From: Bacteroides sp.
GTDB taxonomy: Bacteria > Bacteroidota > Bacteroidia > Bacteroidales > Bacteroidaceae
Direction of reading: 5' to 3'
Length of the DNA stretch: 24,893 nt
Assembly: GCA_030152865.1 (NCBI GenBank)
Contig: JASLIW010000104.1
Coordinates: forward strand, 1-24,893
Shown here: piece after piece, positions 15,253 through 23,391 of the stretch
Layout: each line of letters starts with the position of its first letter
Position numbering within the stretch: the stretch's first letter is position 1
Made by a program: the position numbers and the translations under genes
Notes under the pieces: model-generated
Database searches by the model: none
Told to the model about the DNA's origin: nothing
What the model saw: the letters and a program-made list of their open reading frames with translations, nothing else

Positions 15253-17505
15253 TTATTTGATTCCCCATGATGTTGAGGGTTCACTTCCCATTATAAACTC
15301 TAATGTTCCTCCTTCTATCAGGTCATTGAAGTTGATGTAAGATTTATTATAATCCTTTCCATTCCATCTCACCTGTTGGATGTAAATATTTTCAGCACTA
15401 TTATTAACTGCCTTAATTATAAAATTCTTATTGTCATTAAGTTTTATAACAGCCTCATCAACGATAGGACTCCCAAAAAAGTATCTTCCTCCTGCCGGCT
15501 CTACCTGGTACATCCCCAAAGCAGACAAAACATACCAAGCGGACATCTGTCCTACATCTTCATTACCAGAGAGTCCTTCAGGCTTATCCGAATAGAGTTC
15601 TGTCAATACTTGACGAGCCAACTTTGCTGTTTTATAAGGCTGTCCAAGCATCGTATAAAAATAGATGACGTGATGACTAGGCTCATTTCCATGTGCATAC
15701 TGTCCAATAAGTCCACTAATATCAGGTGAAGCATTATCTCCTAGATCACCTTGTACGACAAATAGGGAATCTAATTTAGTAATCAGTTTTTCTTTACTTC
15801 CAAAGGCTTCAACTAGTCCCTCTATGTCGTGTGGTACTAGCCAAGTATATTGCCAAGCATTTCCTTCTGTGTAATCATTAGCTCGATGTACAGACTTGAA
15901 AGGATCTAAGTCGGGTCTAAACTGACCTTCAGAGTCCAAGCCCCGTACAAAGCCTGTTTCTTTATCGAAGTAATACTTATATGCTTTGCTTCTGTCCATG
16001 AAATACTCATAGTCATCCGTATATCCTTTCATTTTCGCTACTTGAGCAACAGCCCAATCATCAATAGCGTATTCCATAGCGTAAGAGAGTGCCTCATCCT
16101 GTTTGTCGTAAGGAATATACTTGTACTTCTTGTAGAGGTCTAAGCCTCTTTCATCTCCCATCATAGAGTTCTTAATAGCTTCATAAGCAAGCTCTTGGTC
16201 AAATCCAGTGTAACCCTTAAGTAGAGCATCTGCAACCACCGGAACACCAGAGTTTCCAACCATGCAGTCTGTCTCACAGCCCATCAGGTGCCACACTGGC
16301 AGTCTGCCTTGTTGCTTATAAATATTAAGCATCGTATTTACTATGTCACTCATTTTTTCAGGGTGAATCAGTGTCATTAAAGGATGTGCAGCTCGATAAG
16401 TATCCCAGAGAGAGAAGGTTGTGTAATTAGTGAAACCTGGATTCTGATGCATTTGCTTGTCTGCCCCATAATAATCCCCATTCACATCACAAAAAACAGA
16501 AGGAGCAATCATTGTATGGTACAAAGCTGTATAGAATACACGTTGAGTAGTGTGATCCGTTGTTTCTATCTGAATTTTATTAAGTTCTTCATTCCAAGCC
16601 TGATCAGCATCTTTTTTTGTTTTCTCAAAGTCCCATCCAGTTAGTTCTGCTTGCATATTTAGTTTTGCATTAGCGATACTAGTAGGAGATAAAGCTACTT
16701 TTATGTACAGTTCCTCTTTATCCTCCATATCAAATAAGGCCTGACCAAATACGCCTTTGGCTTTTAACTCTTTAGCTTCTTGAATATCCTCATCCGATTC
16801 AGATACCAAAAAACCATTCATCGGTTTGGAAAAGATCGCGTGAAAGAAGACCTTTTGATTATCTGCCCAGCCCTTAGAGAAGCGATAACCAGAAATGGTA
16901 GAGTCATTCTCTTGGATTAGGTAGGTTTCTATAGGTTCATCCCAGTTTAGTTTGGTTTTTAAATCGATAATAACTTTTGCTTGATCAGACTTAGGAAAGG
17001 TGTACTTGTGGAAGCCTACACGCTTTGTAGTCGTCAGCTCCACATCAATATTATATCTATCCAAATGGACAGCATAATATCCAGCTTTCGTTACTTCTGT
17101 ATCGCGCTTAAAGAGCGAGTACATTCCTGACTCCAGATTGTTTGGACTTCCTTTGCCTAGCTTAACATCTCCAATTACCGGCATAAAGCCTATGTCCAAT
17201 AAATCACCAATCCCAGTGCCACTAAGATGAGTGTGGGTAAAAGCCCAAATGGTAGAGTCGGAAAAGTGATATCCTGATACCCAGTCCCAGCCTTCACTGA
17301 TATTGGTAGGTCCTAACTGTACCATTCCAAACGGTACATTAGCCCCAACAAATACATGGCCATGCTCGCCAGAGCCTATATATGGATCGACATATTGAGT
17401 TAAGTTCTGCAGCTTAGCCTGTGCATACTCATCTTTAGTACAAGAGAAGAACAGACTTAGAATAGTGATACTTAGAACTGCTTTAAAATACGTTGATATA
17501 TTCAT
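15253..17505 (-). CDS. GH92 alpha-mannosidase lipoprotein, probably surface exposed
   Basis: A 750-residue GH92 exo-acting, calcium-dependent alpha-mannosidase. The N-terminus is a lipoprotein signal with lipobox LFFSC (Cys22), followed by T-K-D-E; a Lys plus acidic residues just after Cys resembles the lipoprotein export signal of Bacteroidota that sends proteins to the cell surface. The GH92 core is complete: DPYIGSGEHGHVFVGANVPF, THTHLSGTG (90-98), MVGNSGVPVVADALLKGY, YAMEYAIDDW, YTEGNAWQYTW with E547, GNEPSHH (606-612) and GNEDVGQMSAWYVLSALG (647-664). The HTHLSGTG and GNEPSHH forms set it apart from the first GH92 of the operon, and I associate them tentatively with alpha-1,2 specificity. 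It starts 11 bases after the GH125 gene. Confidence 0.93.
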   Translation of the reverse strand: MNISTYFKAVLSITILSLFFSCTKDEYAQAKLQNLTQYVDPYIGSGEHGHVFVGANVPFGMVQLGPTNISEGWDWVSGYHFSDSTIWAFTHTHLSGTGIGDLLDIGFMPVIGDVKLGKGSPNNLESGMYSLFKRDTEVTKAGYYAVHLDRYNIDVELTTTKRVGFHKYTFPKSDQAKVIIDLKTKLNWDEPIETYLIQENDSTISGYRFSKGWADNQKVFFHAIFSKPMNGFLVSESDEDIQEAKELKAKGVFGQALFDMEDKEELYIKVALSPTSIANAKLNMQAELTGWDFEKTKKDADQAWNEELNKIQIETTDHTTQRVFYTALYHTMIAPSVFCDVNGDYYGADKQMHQNPGFTNYTTFSLWDTYRAAHPLMTLIHPEKMSDIVNTMLNIYKQQGRLPVWHLMGCETDCMVGNSGVPVVADALLKGYTGFDQELAYEAIKNSMMGDERGLDLYKKYKYIPYDKQDEALSYAMEYAIDDWAVAQVAKMKGYTDDYEYFMDRSKAYKYYFDKETGFVRGLDSEGQFRPDLDPFKSVHRANDYTEGNAWQYTWLVPHDIEGLVEAFGSKEKLITKLDSLFVVQGDLGDNASPDISGLIGQYAHGNEPSHHVIYFYTMLGQPYKTAKLARQVLTELYSDKPEGLSGNEDVGQMSAWYVLSALGMYQVEPAGGRYFFGSPIVDEAVIKLNDNKNFIIKAVNNSAENIYIQQVRWNGKDYNKSYINFNDLIEGGTLEFIMGSEPSTSWGIK

Positions 17506-17516
17506 TGTTATTAGAT

Positions 17517-18977
17517 TTACTTGATGCTATTTAATAGGTCAACTTTACCTTCATTGACTAACTTAATAATCAACTCACCAAAGAGTGTGTTTTGCCATGC
17601 AAACCATTCACGGGTAAATTTAGTAGCGTCATCTTTATGGAATGATTCATGCATAAACCCTGTATCTGCATCGGTATTTACTAACATTTGGATACAGTGT
17701 TTTATTTCTTCGTCATCTTGGCTAGTAAATGCCTTCATCATAATACTCATTGGCCAAATCATATCCATACTTACATGAGAAACATGAGGTCCTCCGATGC
17801 CTTCACCAGCTAAACCTTTAAAAAAATAAGGGTTGTCTTCACTCCATACAAACTTTCTGGTATTTTGATAAATAGGATTATTTACATCAATATCTCCTAA
17901 ATAAGGCATGGCTAGTAAGCTAGGGACATTGGAATCGTCCATCAGCAGTTGATTACCATAACCATCTACTTCAAAAGCAAAAATCTCTCCGTACTTTGGA
18001 TGTTTGTAGGTAGCATATTTTTCCAAAGCTAGCTCTACTTCATTGGCAAGATCTGTACATTCTTTAGCTAAAGCTTCATCTTTGTTCACAGTGGATAAAA
18101 TCTCAGCAGCCTTTCTCAAAGAACTAACCGCAAAAAAGTTAGAAGGTATTAAGAACTGAAAAATAGTTGCATCATCAGATGGACGGAACATGGAAGCGAT
18201 AAGACCTACAGGTTTTACAGGATTTCCCCATCCATCATTCATAACAGTATCAGAAGCTTTAGGAGTACATCTTTGGAATTTGTAAGGACCAAGTCCTTCT
18301 TTCTTTTGTTGTTCCTTGAATGTTTGCAAAATACTTTTTATGGCATTCAACCACTCTTCTCCAAAGACACTTGCATCTCCCGTCATTAGCCAATATTGAT
18401 AGGCTAAGCGGATAGGGTAACAGAGTGAATCTATTTCCCACTTACGCTCATGAACACCTGGTTTCATATCTGTTAAATCATCCTTCCATTCTCCTACTTG
18501 TTCTGTATCCGTATAGAATGCATTTGCATACGGATCTAGAAAAATAGAGTTGAATTGGCGTAGGATTACACCAGCAAGCATTTCTTTTAATTTAGGATCC
18601 TTGTCTGCTAGTTGGACATAAGGCCATACTTGAGCACCAGAGTCTCTTAGCCACATGGCATGAATATCACCAGTATAGACACTTGTATCTGGTTTGCCGT
18701 CTTTTCGTTGGAACCGAACTGTTGTATCCAATGTGTTCGGATAGCAGTTTTCAAACATCCAAGCTAGCTTAGCGTGTTTGAGTAATGATTTTACTCTTTG
18801 AAGCTCAGTCTCCACTGCTTTCGATGTAAATAAGCGCTCATTTTTTGGAGGTCTTTTGCTTTCGTATTTTACAGAAGTAGTTTTGGTAGAGCTTTGTTTT
18901 AACTCTACAGCACCAATTGTGTTATCCCCTAGAAACATTGTAGCAAGTACAATTCCAGATAAGATTAATCTTTTCAT
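17517..18977 (-). CDS. Secreted GH125 exo-alpha-1,6-mannosidase
   Basis: A 486-residue enzyme of family GH125, metal-independent inverting exo-alpha-1,6-mannosidases. It begins MKRLILSGIVLATMFLG, a signal peptide with cleavage near IGA at residue 23, and has an all-helical (alpha/alpha)6 barrel pattern. Motifs include IHAMWLRDSGAQVWPYVQLA, VKPVGLIASMFRPSDDATI and DTGFMHESFH, followed by FAWQNTLFGELI. By spacing against the characterised clostridial enzyme, the Asp pair at 268-269 holds the general acid and Glu444 is the general base (175 residues apart, against 173 there). It sits 6 bases after the upstream GH92 gene and 11 before the next, so the three are almost certainly co-transcribed. 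GH125 would remove alpha-1,6-mannose from trimmed high-mannose glycans or mannan backbone. Confidence 0.93.
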   Translation of the reverse strand: MKRLILSGIVLATMFLGDNTIGAVELKQSSTKTTSVKYESKRPPKNERLFTSKAVETELQRVKSLLKHAKLAWMFENCYPNTLDTTVRFQRKDGKPDTSVYTGDIHAMWLRDSGAQVWPYVQLADKDPKLKEMLAGVILRQFNSIFLDPYANAFYTDTEQVGEWKDDLTDMKPGVHERKWEIDSLCYPIRLAYQYWLMTGDASVFGEEWLNAIKSILQTFKEQQKKEGLGPYKFQRCTPKASDTVMNDGWGNPVKPVGLIASMFRPSDDATIFQFLIPSNFFAVSSLRKAAEILSTVNKDEALAKECTDLANEVELALEKYATYKHPKYGEIFAFEVDGYGNQLLMDDSNVPSLLAMPYLGDIDVNNPIYQNTRKFVWSEDNPYFFKGLAGEGIGGPHVSHVSMDMIWPMSIMMKAFTSQDDEEIKHCIQMLVNTDADTGFMHESFHKDDATKFTREWFAWQNTLFGELIIKLVNEGKVDLLNSIK

Positions 18978-18983
18978 TTTTAG

Positions 18984-21332
18984 CTATTTAAGTTTATTTT
19001 TGTTGATTTTATTCCACAGTTTCGGCTTTGTTTCTTTTAATTCTTTAGAGAATGAATAAGGGAAATCCGATTCATTTATCCCTTTTGCCTTATTGGGAGT
19101 TTCAGACATTTTGAAATGGATTTTGGCTCCGTTCATTAGCTGTTCGTGTGTAAGGTAGTTTTTAGTGTAGTTTTTACCGTTGAGGTCCATACTCTCCACA
19201 TACCTATTTTGCTTACTATTATTCTCAGTTGTTATTTCTACTGTCTTACCGTTCTCTAGCTCCAATGTTGCTTTTTGGAATAGGGGAGACCCTAGAATAT
19301 ATTGATCTGTTCCAGGAGCTACTGTGTACATACCTAGAGCCGAAAATACATACCAAGCAGAAGTTTGTCCATTATCTTCATCACCACAATAGCCATCAGG
19401 GTTGGGAGTGTATAATTTATCCATTACTTCACGTGCCCAATATTGAGTTTTCCAAGGTTCACCAGAATAGTTGTATAAGTAAATCATATGCTGGATAGGC
19501 TGATTCCCATGGGCATAGTTACCCATATTCATAATTTGCATTTCACGAATTTCGTGGATCACAAAGCCATAATAGCTATCATCAAATAAAGGAGGAACAT
19601 TAAATACAGAGTCTAACATCTGATTAAAAATACTCTTACCTCCCATCAAATCAATCAAACCTTGTGGGTCATGGAAAACAGACCAAGTGTAGTGCCAACT
19701 GTTACCTTCGGTAAAAGCATCTCCCCATTTCAGCGGGTTAAATGGTGTTTGAAAACTTCCATCTTTGTTTTTACCTCTCATCAATTTATGCTCAGGATCA
19801 AAAAGATTTTTATAATTCATTGCTCGTAAGGCATACTTCTCAATCTCTTTGTCTTTTTTGCCGAGAGCTTTTCCTAACTGGTAAATAGTCCAATCATCAT
19901 AGGCATACTCCAATGTTCGTGCTGCATTTTCATTAATACCAACGTCATATGGGACATAGCCTAAGCTATTGTAGTATTCATGTCCCCACCGTCCTGTCGC
20001 ATTTACCTCAGGATGTACATGGTGTGCTCCAGTTTCTAGGGCCTCCCACAGTGTTTCAATATCATATCCCCGTAGTCCTTTTAAATAGGCATCTGCCACT
20101 ACAGATGCAGAATTATTACCAATCATGACACCACGATGGCCAGGGCTAGCCCACTCAGGCAAGAACCCACTCTCCTTGTATGCGTTCACTAAGCCTTCTT
20201 GAATCTTTTCATTCATAGAAGGATACATTAAGTTAAGAAGGGGGAAAAGAGACCTGAAAGTATCCCAAAAACCAGTATCTGTAAACATATAACCAGAAAG
20301 CACCTCTCCATTATAAGGGCTGTAATGTACTATTTCCCCTGCTGCATCAATTTCGTAAAAGCTGCGAGGAAAAAGAACAGAGCGATAGAGGCAAGAGTAA
20401 AATGTGCGTAAGTTGTCTATGTTTTCATCCTCTATCTTGATTTTTCCAAGAACTTCATTCCAGCTAGCTCGACCTTCTGTTTTTATTTGCTCAAAAGATT
20501 TATTAGCTAATTCTTTTAGATTGAGTTCAGCTTGCTGGCTACTTATAAATGATGAGGCAACTTTCAGACCAATTTTCTCACCTTTTGTTGTGCTAAACCC
20601 GATAATACCTCCAGCATGTTCTGTAGCTGATTCTAAAGAAGACTCATCTATTTGTTTATTGGATACTGAAGCTTGATAGGTAAATGGTTTATCTATTTGT
20701 ATGACAAAATAATTTTTAAAATTGTCGGGCACTCCACCACTGTTCTTCGTTGTATAGCCCACTATTTTTTGTTCCTCAGGGATGATTTTGACATAGGATC
20801 CGTTATCAAATGCATCGATTAAAATATAAGAGTGATCACTTTCTGGGAAGGTAAATCGAAAGAATGCTGCTCTCGATGTAGGGGTTATTTCTGTTATCAC
20901 ATCGTGATCCGCCAAATATACACTGTAGTAATATGGTTTTGCAACCTCAGCTTTATGAGAAAACCAACTAGCCCTTTCCTCTTCATCAAAAATTACACCA
21001 CCCGTAATGGGCATAATAGCAAATTGGCCGTAGTCATTCATCCATGGACTAGGTTGATGTGTTTGTTTAAATCCCCGTATTTTATCTGCATCATAGGTAT
21101 AGGCCCAGCCATCACCCATTTTACCTGTTTGGGGAGTCCAAAAATTCATTCCCCATGGCAAAGCTATTGCTGGATAAGTATTACCTGTAGATAAGGCATG
21201 TTTGGACTGAGTGCCAACAAGGGTACTTACATAATCAACAGGAGCTAAATTAGATTGGGCTAATAACTTTTGGGAAAGAGGACAAAGAATTAGCAAAAGA
21301 ATAAATATTCTATTACTCAATTGGTTTTTCAT
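18984..21332 (-). CDS. Secreted GH92 alpha-mannosidase (first gene of the operon)
   Basis: A 782-residue GH92 enzyme. The signal peptide covers about residues 1-25 (LLLILCPLSQKLLA then QSN); Cys16 is not in a lipobox, so the protein is probably periplasmic. Conserved GH92 segments are PVDYVSTLVGTQSKHALSTG, VMIGNNSASVVADAYLKGL, LEYAYDDWTIYQLGK, FTEGNSWHYTW with E542 as likely general acid, and GDEDNGQTSAWYVFSALG (650-667). It differs from the second GH92 at two substrate-facing motifs: QTHQPSPWMNDYG in place of HTHLSGTGIGDL, and GNQPIQH in place of GNEPSHH. The two enzymes therefore probably cut different alpha-mannosyl linkages; which ones I cannot tell. It leads the operon, with candidate promoters in the 273-base gap upstream. 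Confidence 0.92.
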   Translation of the reverse strand: MKNQLSNRIFILLLILCPLSQKLLAQSNLAPVDYVSTLVGTQSKHALSTGNTYPAIALPWGMNFWTPQTGKMGDGWAYTYDADKIRGFKQTHQPSPWMNDYGQFAIMPITGGVIFDEEERASWFSHKAEVAKPYYYSVYLADHDVITEITPTSRAAFFRFTFPESDHSYILIDAFDNGSYVKIIPEEQKIVGYTTKNSGGVPDNFKNYFVIQIDKPFTYQASVSNKQIDESSLESATEHAGGIIGFSTTKGEKIGLKVASSFISSQQAELNLKELANKSFEQIKTEGRASWNEVLGKIKIEDENIDNLRTFYSCLYRSVLFPRSFYEIDAAGEIVHYSPYNGEVLSGYMFTDTGFWDTFRSLFPLLNLMYPSMNEKIQEGLVNAYKESGFLPEWASPGHRGVMIGNNSASVVADAYLKGLRGYDIETLWEALETGAHHVHPEVNATGRWGHEYYNSLGYVPYDVGINENAARTLEYAYDDWTIYQLGKALGKKDKEIEKYALRAMNYKNLFDPEHKLMRGKNKDGSFQTPFNPLKWGDAFTEGNSWHYTWSVFHDPQGLIDLMGGKSIFNQMLDSVFNVPPLFDDSYYGFVIHEIREMQIMNMGNYAHGNQPIQHMIYLYNYSGEPWKTQYWAREVMDKLYTPNPDGYCGDEDNGQTSAWYVFSALGMYTVAPGTDQYILGSPLFQKATLELENGKTVEITTENNSKQNRYVESMDLNGKNYTKNYLTHEQLMNGAKIHFKMSETPNKAKGINESDFPYSFSKELKETKPKLWNKINKNKLK

Positions 21333-21356
21333 TTAAGATAGTATTTTTAAAAGTAA

Positions 21357-21364
21357 CAAATATA
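21357..21364 (-). promoter_or_regulatory. Proximal candidate -7 element for the mannosidase operon
   Basis: Read on the minus strand the site is TATATTTG, an exact TAnnTTTG match 24 bases upstream of the first GH92 start. A TTGTTG stretch (21384 to 21379, minus strand) lies 14-17 bases further upstream, slightly closer than the usual -33 spacing. The leader would be short. Confidence 0.4.
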
Positions 21365-21418
21365 AACTAAATATAAGGCAACAACTGTCGCTAAGCACAG
21401 TGTGTATTATAATATCTT

Positions 21419-21426
21419 CAAAGATA
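21419..21426 (-). promoter_or_regulatory. Distal candidate -7 element for the mannosidase operon
   Basis: Minus-strand TATCTTTG, an exact TAnnTTTG match 86 bases upstream of the first GH92 start. No TTG -33 element is visible at the usual distance, so an activator would be needed if it is used. The rest of the 21333-21605 gap holds only A/T-rich sequence and the terminator below. Confidence 0.35.
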
Positions 21427-21484
21427 ATAAAAAATATATGTTTTTCTATAAGCGGTCAGAAATCTATATGAATAAGAATAGCTT

Positions 21485-21524
21485 AAAAAAAGCTATCTAA
21501 ACAATAAAATTGTCAGATAGCTTT
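21485..21524 (-). terminator. Terminator of the DUF4251 gene
   Basis: Stem AAAGCTATCT (21489-21498) paired with AGATAGCTTT (21515-21524), extended by an inner ACAAT/ATTGT pairing. Seven A residues at 21485-21491 become a T-run on the minus strand. It is about 80 bases downstream of the minus-strand DUF4251 stop and separates that gene from the mannosidase operon. Confidence 0.8.
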
Positions 21525-21605
21525 ATGAGTAAGTGAAGAAGATGAAATAACTCTGAATAATAATTCATTTACATACTTCTTGTTGTATGAGTAGTCTAAG
21601 TAAAC

Positions 21606-22088
21606 TTACTTTTCTTTGGCTTTAGAAACATAGTCACCTAAAAAAGAGATAGGATCTCTATTGACACCTATGACTTGCAAACTCACTTTTTTATTAGGGA
21701 AAATAGTAAGTTGGTATTCGTAGTAATCATCTGGGCTACTTACTTTGAAGCTAATATTTAACTCCTTGGCCTTTGATTGATCTACCTGATATGTTTTTAA
21801 AGGTGCTTGAAAGTTCAAGCCGTCACCTCCTCCATAGGCTATATTAGTAGCCCTGCCATAGTAGGGTAGTGCAGAAATCAGTGAGTCATTTTGGATACTT
21901 AAAAAGTGATTGCTGCTGTGTATACTACGTCCACGTCTAGGTATGGCTTGATTAATTTCAATGTGGAAGGTTTTAAGCTCAACGACCTCTTTTTTTATTT
22001 GCTCCCAGCTTATGTTCTCTTCACTCGTCTGTGCAAAACTACTTATTGACCCAAGCATTGCTAGTAAAAGAAAGATGTACTTATTCAT
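21606..22088 (-). CDS. Secreted DUF4251 family protein
   Basis: A 160-residue protein with signal peptide MNKYIFLLLAMLGSISSFA and cleavage before Gln20, so periplasmic or outer-membrane associated. The remainder matches the Bacteroidota family DUF4251: FHIEINQAIPRRGRSIHSSN, a LISALPYYGRA strand, the conserved AYGGGDGLNFQAPL segment, and the C-terminal LTIFPNKKVSLQVIGVNRDP followed by ISFLGDY. The alternation of hydrophobic and polar residues suggests a small beta-sheet domain. Function is unknown for the family as far as I know. It is flanked by its own terminator and by the dnaJ terminator, so it is monocistronic and not part of the heat-shock or mannosidase units. I saw no exact TAnnTTTG element upstream. 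Confidence 0.85.
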   Translation of the reverse strand: MNKYIFLLLAMLGSISSFAQTSEENISWEQIKKEVVELKTFHIEINQAIPRRGRSIHSSNHFLSIQNDSLISALPYYGRATNIAYGGGDGLNFQAPLKTYQVDQSKAKELNISFKVSSPDDYYEYQLTIFPNKKVSLQVIGVNRDPISFLGDYVSKAKEK

Positions 22089-22146
22089 AATTACGATAAT
22101 TAAAAGTTCACGCTTACAAAAAATAGCTCATATCTACTATAAGAAC

Positions 22147-22180
22147 AAAAAAACGACTGGATTTGCTCACAGTCGTTTTT
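22147..22180 (-). terminator. Terminator of the grpE-dnaJ operon
   Basis: An 11-bp perfect stem (AAAAACGACTG at 22149-22159, CAGTCGTTTTT at 22170-22180) with a 10-base loop. Seven A residues at 22147-22153 give a minus-strand T-run. It begins 20 bases after the dnaJ stop. Confidence 0.88.
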
Positions 22181-22200
22181 ATTATTTTGAAATATAGCTT

Positions 22201-23376
22201 TTACCTAAAGAGGTTTTTGAACTTATTAATCATCTTTTCCTTGATTGACTCGGTCGGTTGGCTATTATCTGATTTTTTGAGATCCTCGATGTTTTTACGA
22301 TCTTCCTTACTCAACTTCTCTGGTACATATACACTGATATTGATCAGTAAATCACCTGTACCACTACCAAAACCACTCATACTAGGTAGCCCTTTGCCTC
22401 TTAGTCGTAAGATTTTTCCTGGTTGTGTTCCTGGATCAATTTTTACCTTAGCTTTACCATCGATAGTTGGAACCTCTACCATACCACCCAAGGCTGCAGT
22501 AGGGAAGTCAAGTAAAAGGTTGTACACTACATCATTTCCATCTCTAACAAGCTCTTTGTGTGGAATTTCTTGGATCAGGATAATCAAATCGCCTGTAATG
22601 CCATTGTGTTTACCTGCATTCCCTTTACCTCTCATAGAGAGCTGAATGCCATCCATTACACCTGCAGGGATGTTTACTGTAACTACTTCTTCACCATAAG
22701 TTATTCCCTCACCTGAACAGTGTGAACACTTATTTTTGATGATCTTACCTTCACCATGACAAGTAGGGCAAGTAGTACGTGACTGCATGGTACCTAGTAT
22801 CGTTTGTTGGGTACGTGTTACCGATCCCGATCCATTACAAGTACTACATGTTTCTGTTCCACTTCCTGCTTCGGCACCCGAGCCATTACAGTGAGAGCAA
22901 GGTACATATTTCTTAATTTTGAACTTCTTCTCTGTACCCTTAGCTATTTCCTCTAGTGTAAGAGAGGCTTTTACACGCAAATCAGAACCTCTAAACTTAC
23001 GAGCTTGTGCTTGGCCTGATGATCCACCAAAACCACCAAAACCACCAAAACCTCCGAAACCACCACCATGTCCACCAAAGATATCTCCAAACATAGAGAA
23101 AATATCCTCCATAGACATACCTTGGCCACTGAAGCCACCAGCTCCAGCACCATTCATACCCGCATGTCCAAATTGGTCGTAGCGAGCTTTTTTATCGGGA
23201 TTACTCAAGACTTCATAAGCTTCAGCAGCCTCCTTGAATTTCGCTTCGGCCTCCTTGTTACCCGGATTTTTATCTGGGTGATATTGAATCGCTTTTTTGC
23301 GGTAAGCTTTCTTTATTTCTGCGGCTGATGCATCTTTACTGACACCCAGCACTTCATAATAATCTCTCTTTTCCAT
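22201..23376 (-). CDS. dnaJ: Chaperone protein DnaJ (Hsp40, type I)
   Basis: Co-chaperone that stimulates the DnaK ATPase and delivers unfolded clients. The 391-residue protein is a full type I Hsp40: J domain at 1-70 with the HPD motif at 33-35, a Gly/Phe-rich region (about 74-120) with a GGFGGFGGFGG repeat, four CxxCxGxG zinc motifs with cysteine pairs C160/C163, C177/C180, C203/C206 and C217/C220, then two C-terminal substrate-binding domains and a dimerisation end. All eight zinc ligands are present. It follows grpE by 15 bases and ends at a strong terminator, so the unit is grpE-dnaJ. dnaK is not in the window. Confidence 0.97.
   Translation of the reverse strand: MEKRDYYEVLGVSKDASAAEIKKAYRKKAIQYHPDKNPGNKEAEAKFKEAAEAYEVLSNPDKKARYDQFGHAGMNGAGAGGFSGQGMSMEDIFSMFGDIFGGHGGGFGGFGGFGGFGGSSGQAQARKFRGSDLRVKASLTLEEIAKGTEKKFKIKKYVPCSHCNGSGAEAGSGTETCSTCNGSGSVTRTQQTILGTMQSRTTCPTCHGEGKIIKNKCSHCSGEGITYGEEVVTVNIPAGVMDGIQLSMRGKGNAGKHNGITGDLIILIQEIPHKELVRDGNDVVYNLLLDFPTAALGGMVEVPTIDGKAKVKIDPGTQPGKILRLRGKGLPSMSGFGSGTGDLLINISVYVPEKLSKEDRKNIEDLKKSDNSQPTESIKEKMINKFKNLFR
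23024..23061. repeat. Short tandem repeat inside dnaJ
   Basis: About four copies of a 9-base unit, CCACCAAAA on the plus strand, the last ones degenerate. It encodes the GGFGGFGGFGG part of the DnaJ Gly/Phe region. Copy number could vary between strains in steps of three residues without breaking the frame. Confidence 0.75.
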
Positions 23377-23391
23377 ACTAATTCCTCTCTA

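Noticed and set aside
20404..21194. Plus-strand open frames of 90-120 residues inside the glycosidase genes (also 14519-15055 and 15376-15729)
   Set aside because: They are antisense to strongly conserved GH92 and GH2 genes, with no domain pattern of their own.
23024..23075. CRISPR-like or regulatory repeat
   Set aside because: The repeat is contiguous, 9 bases long and in frame in dnaJ; it encodes the Gly/Phe region.
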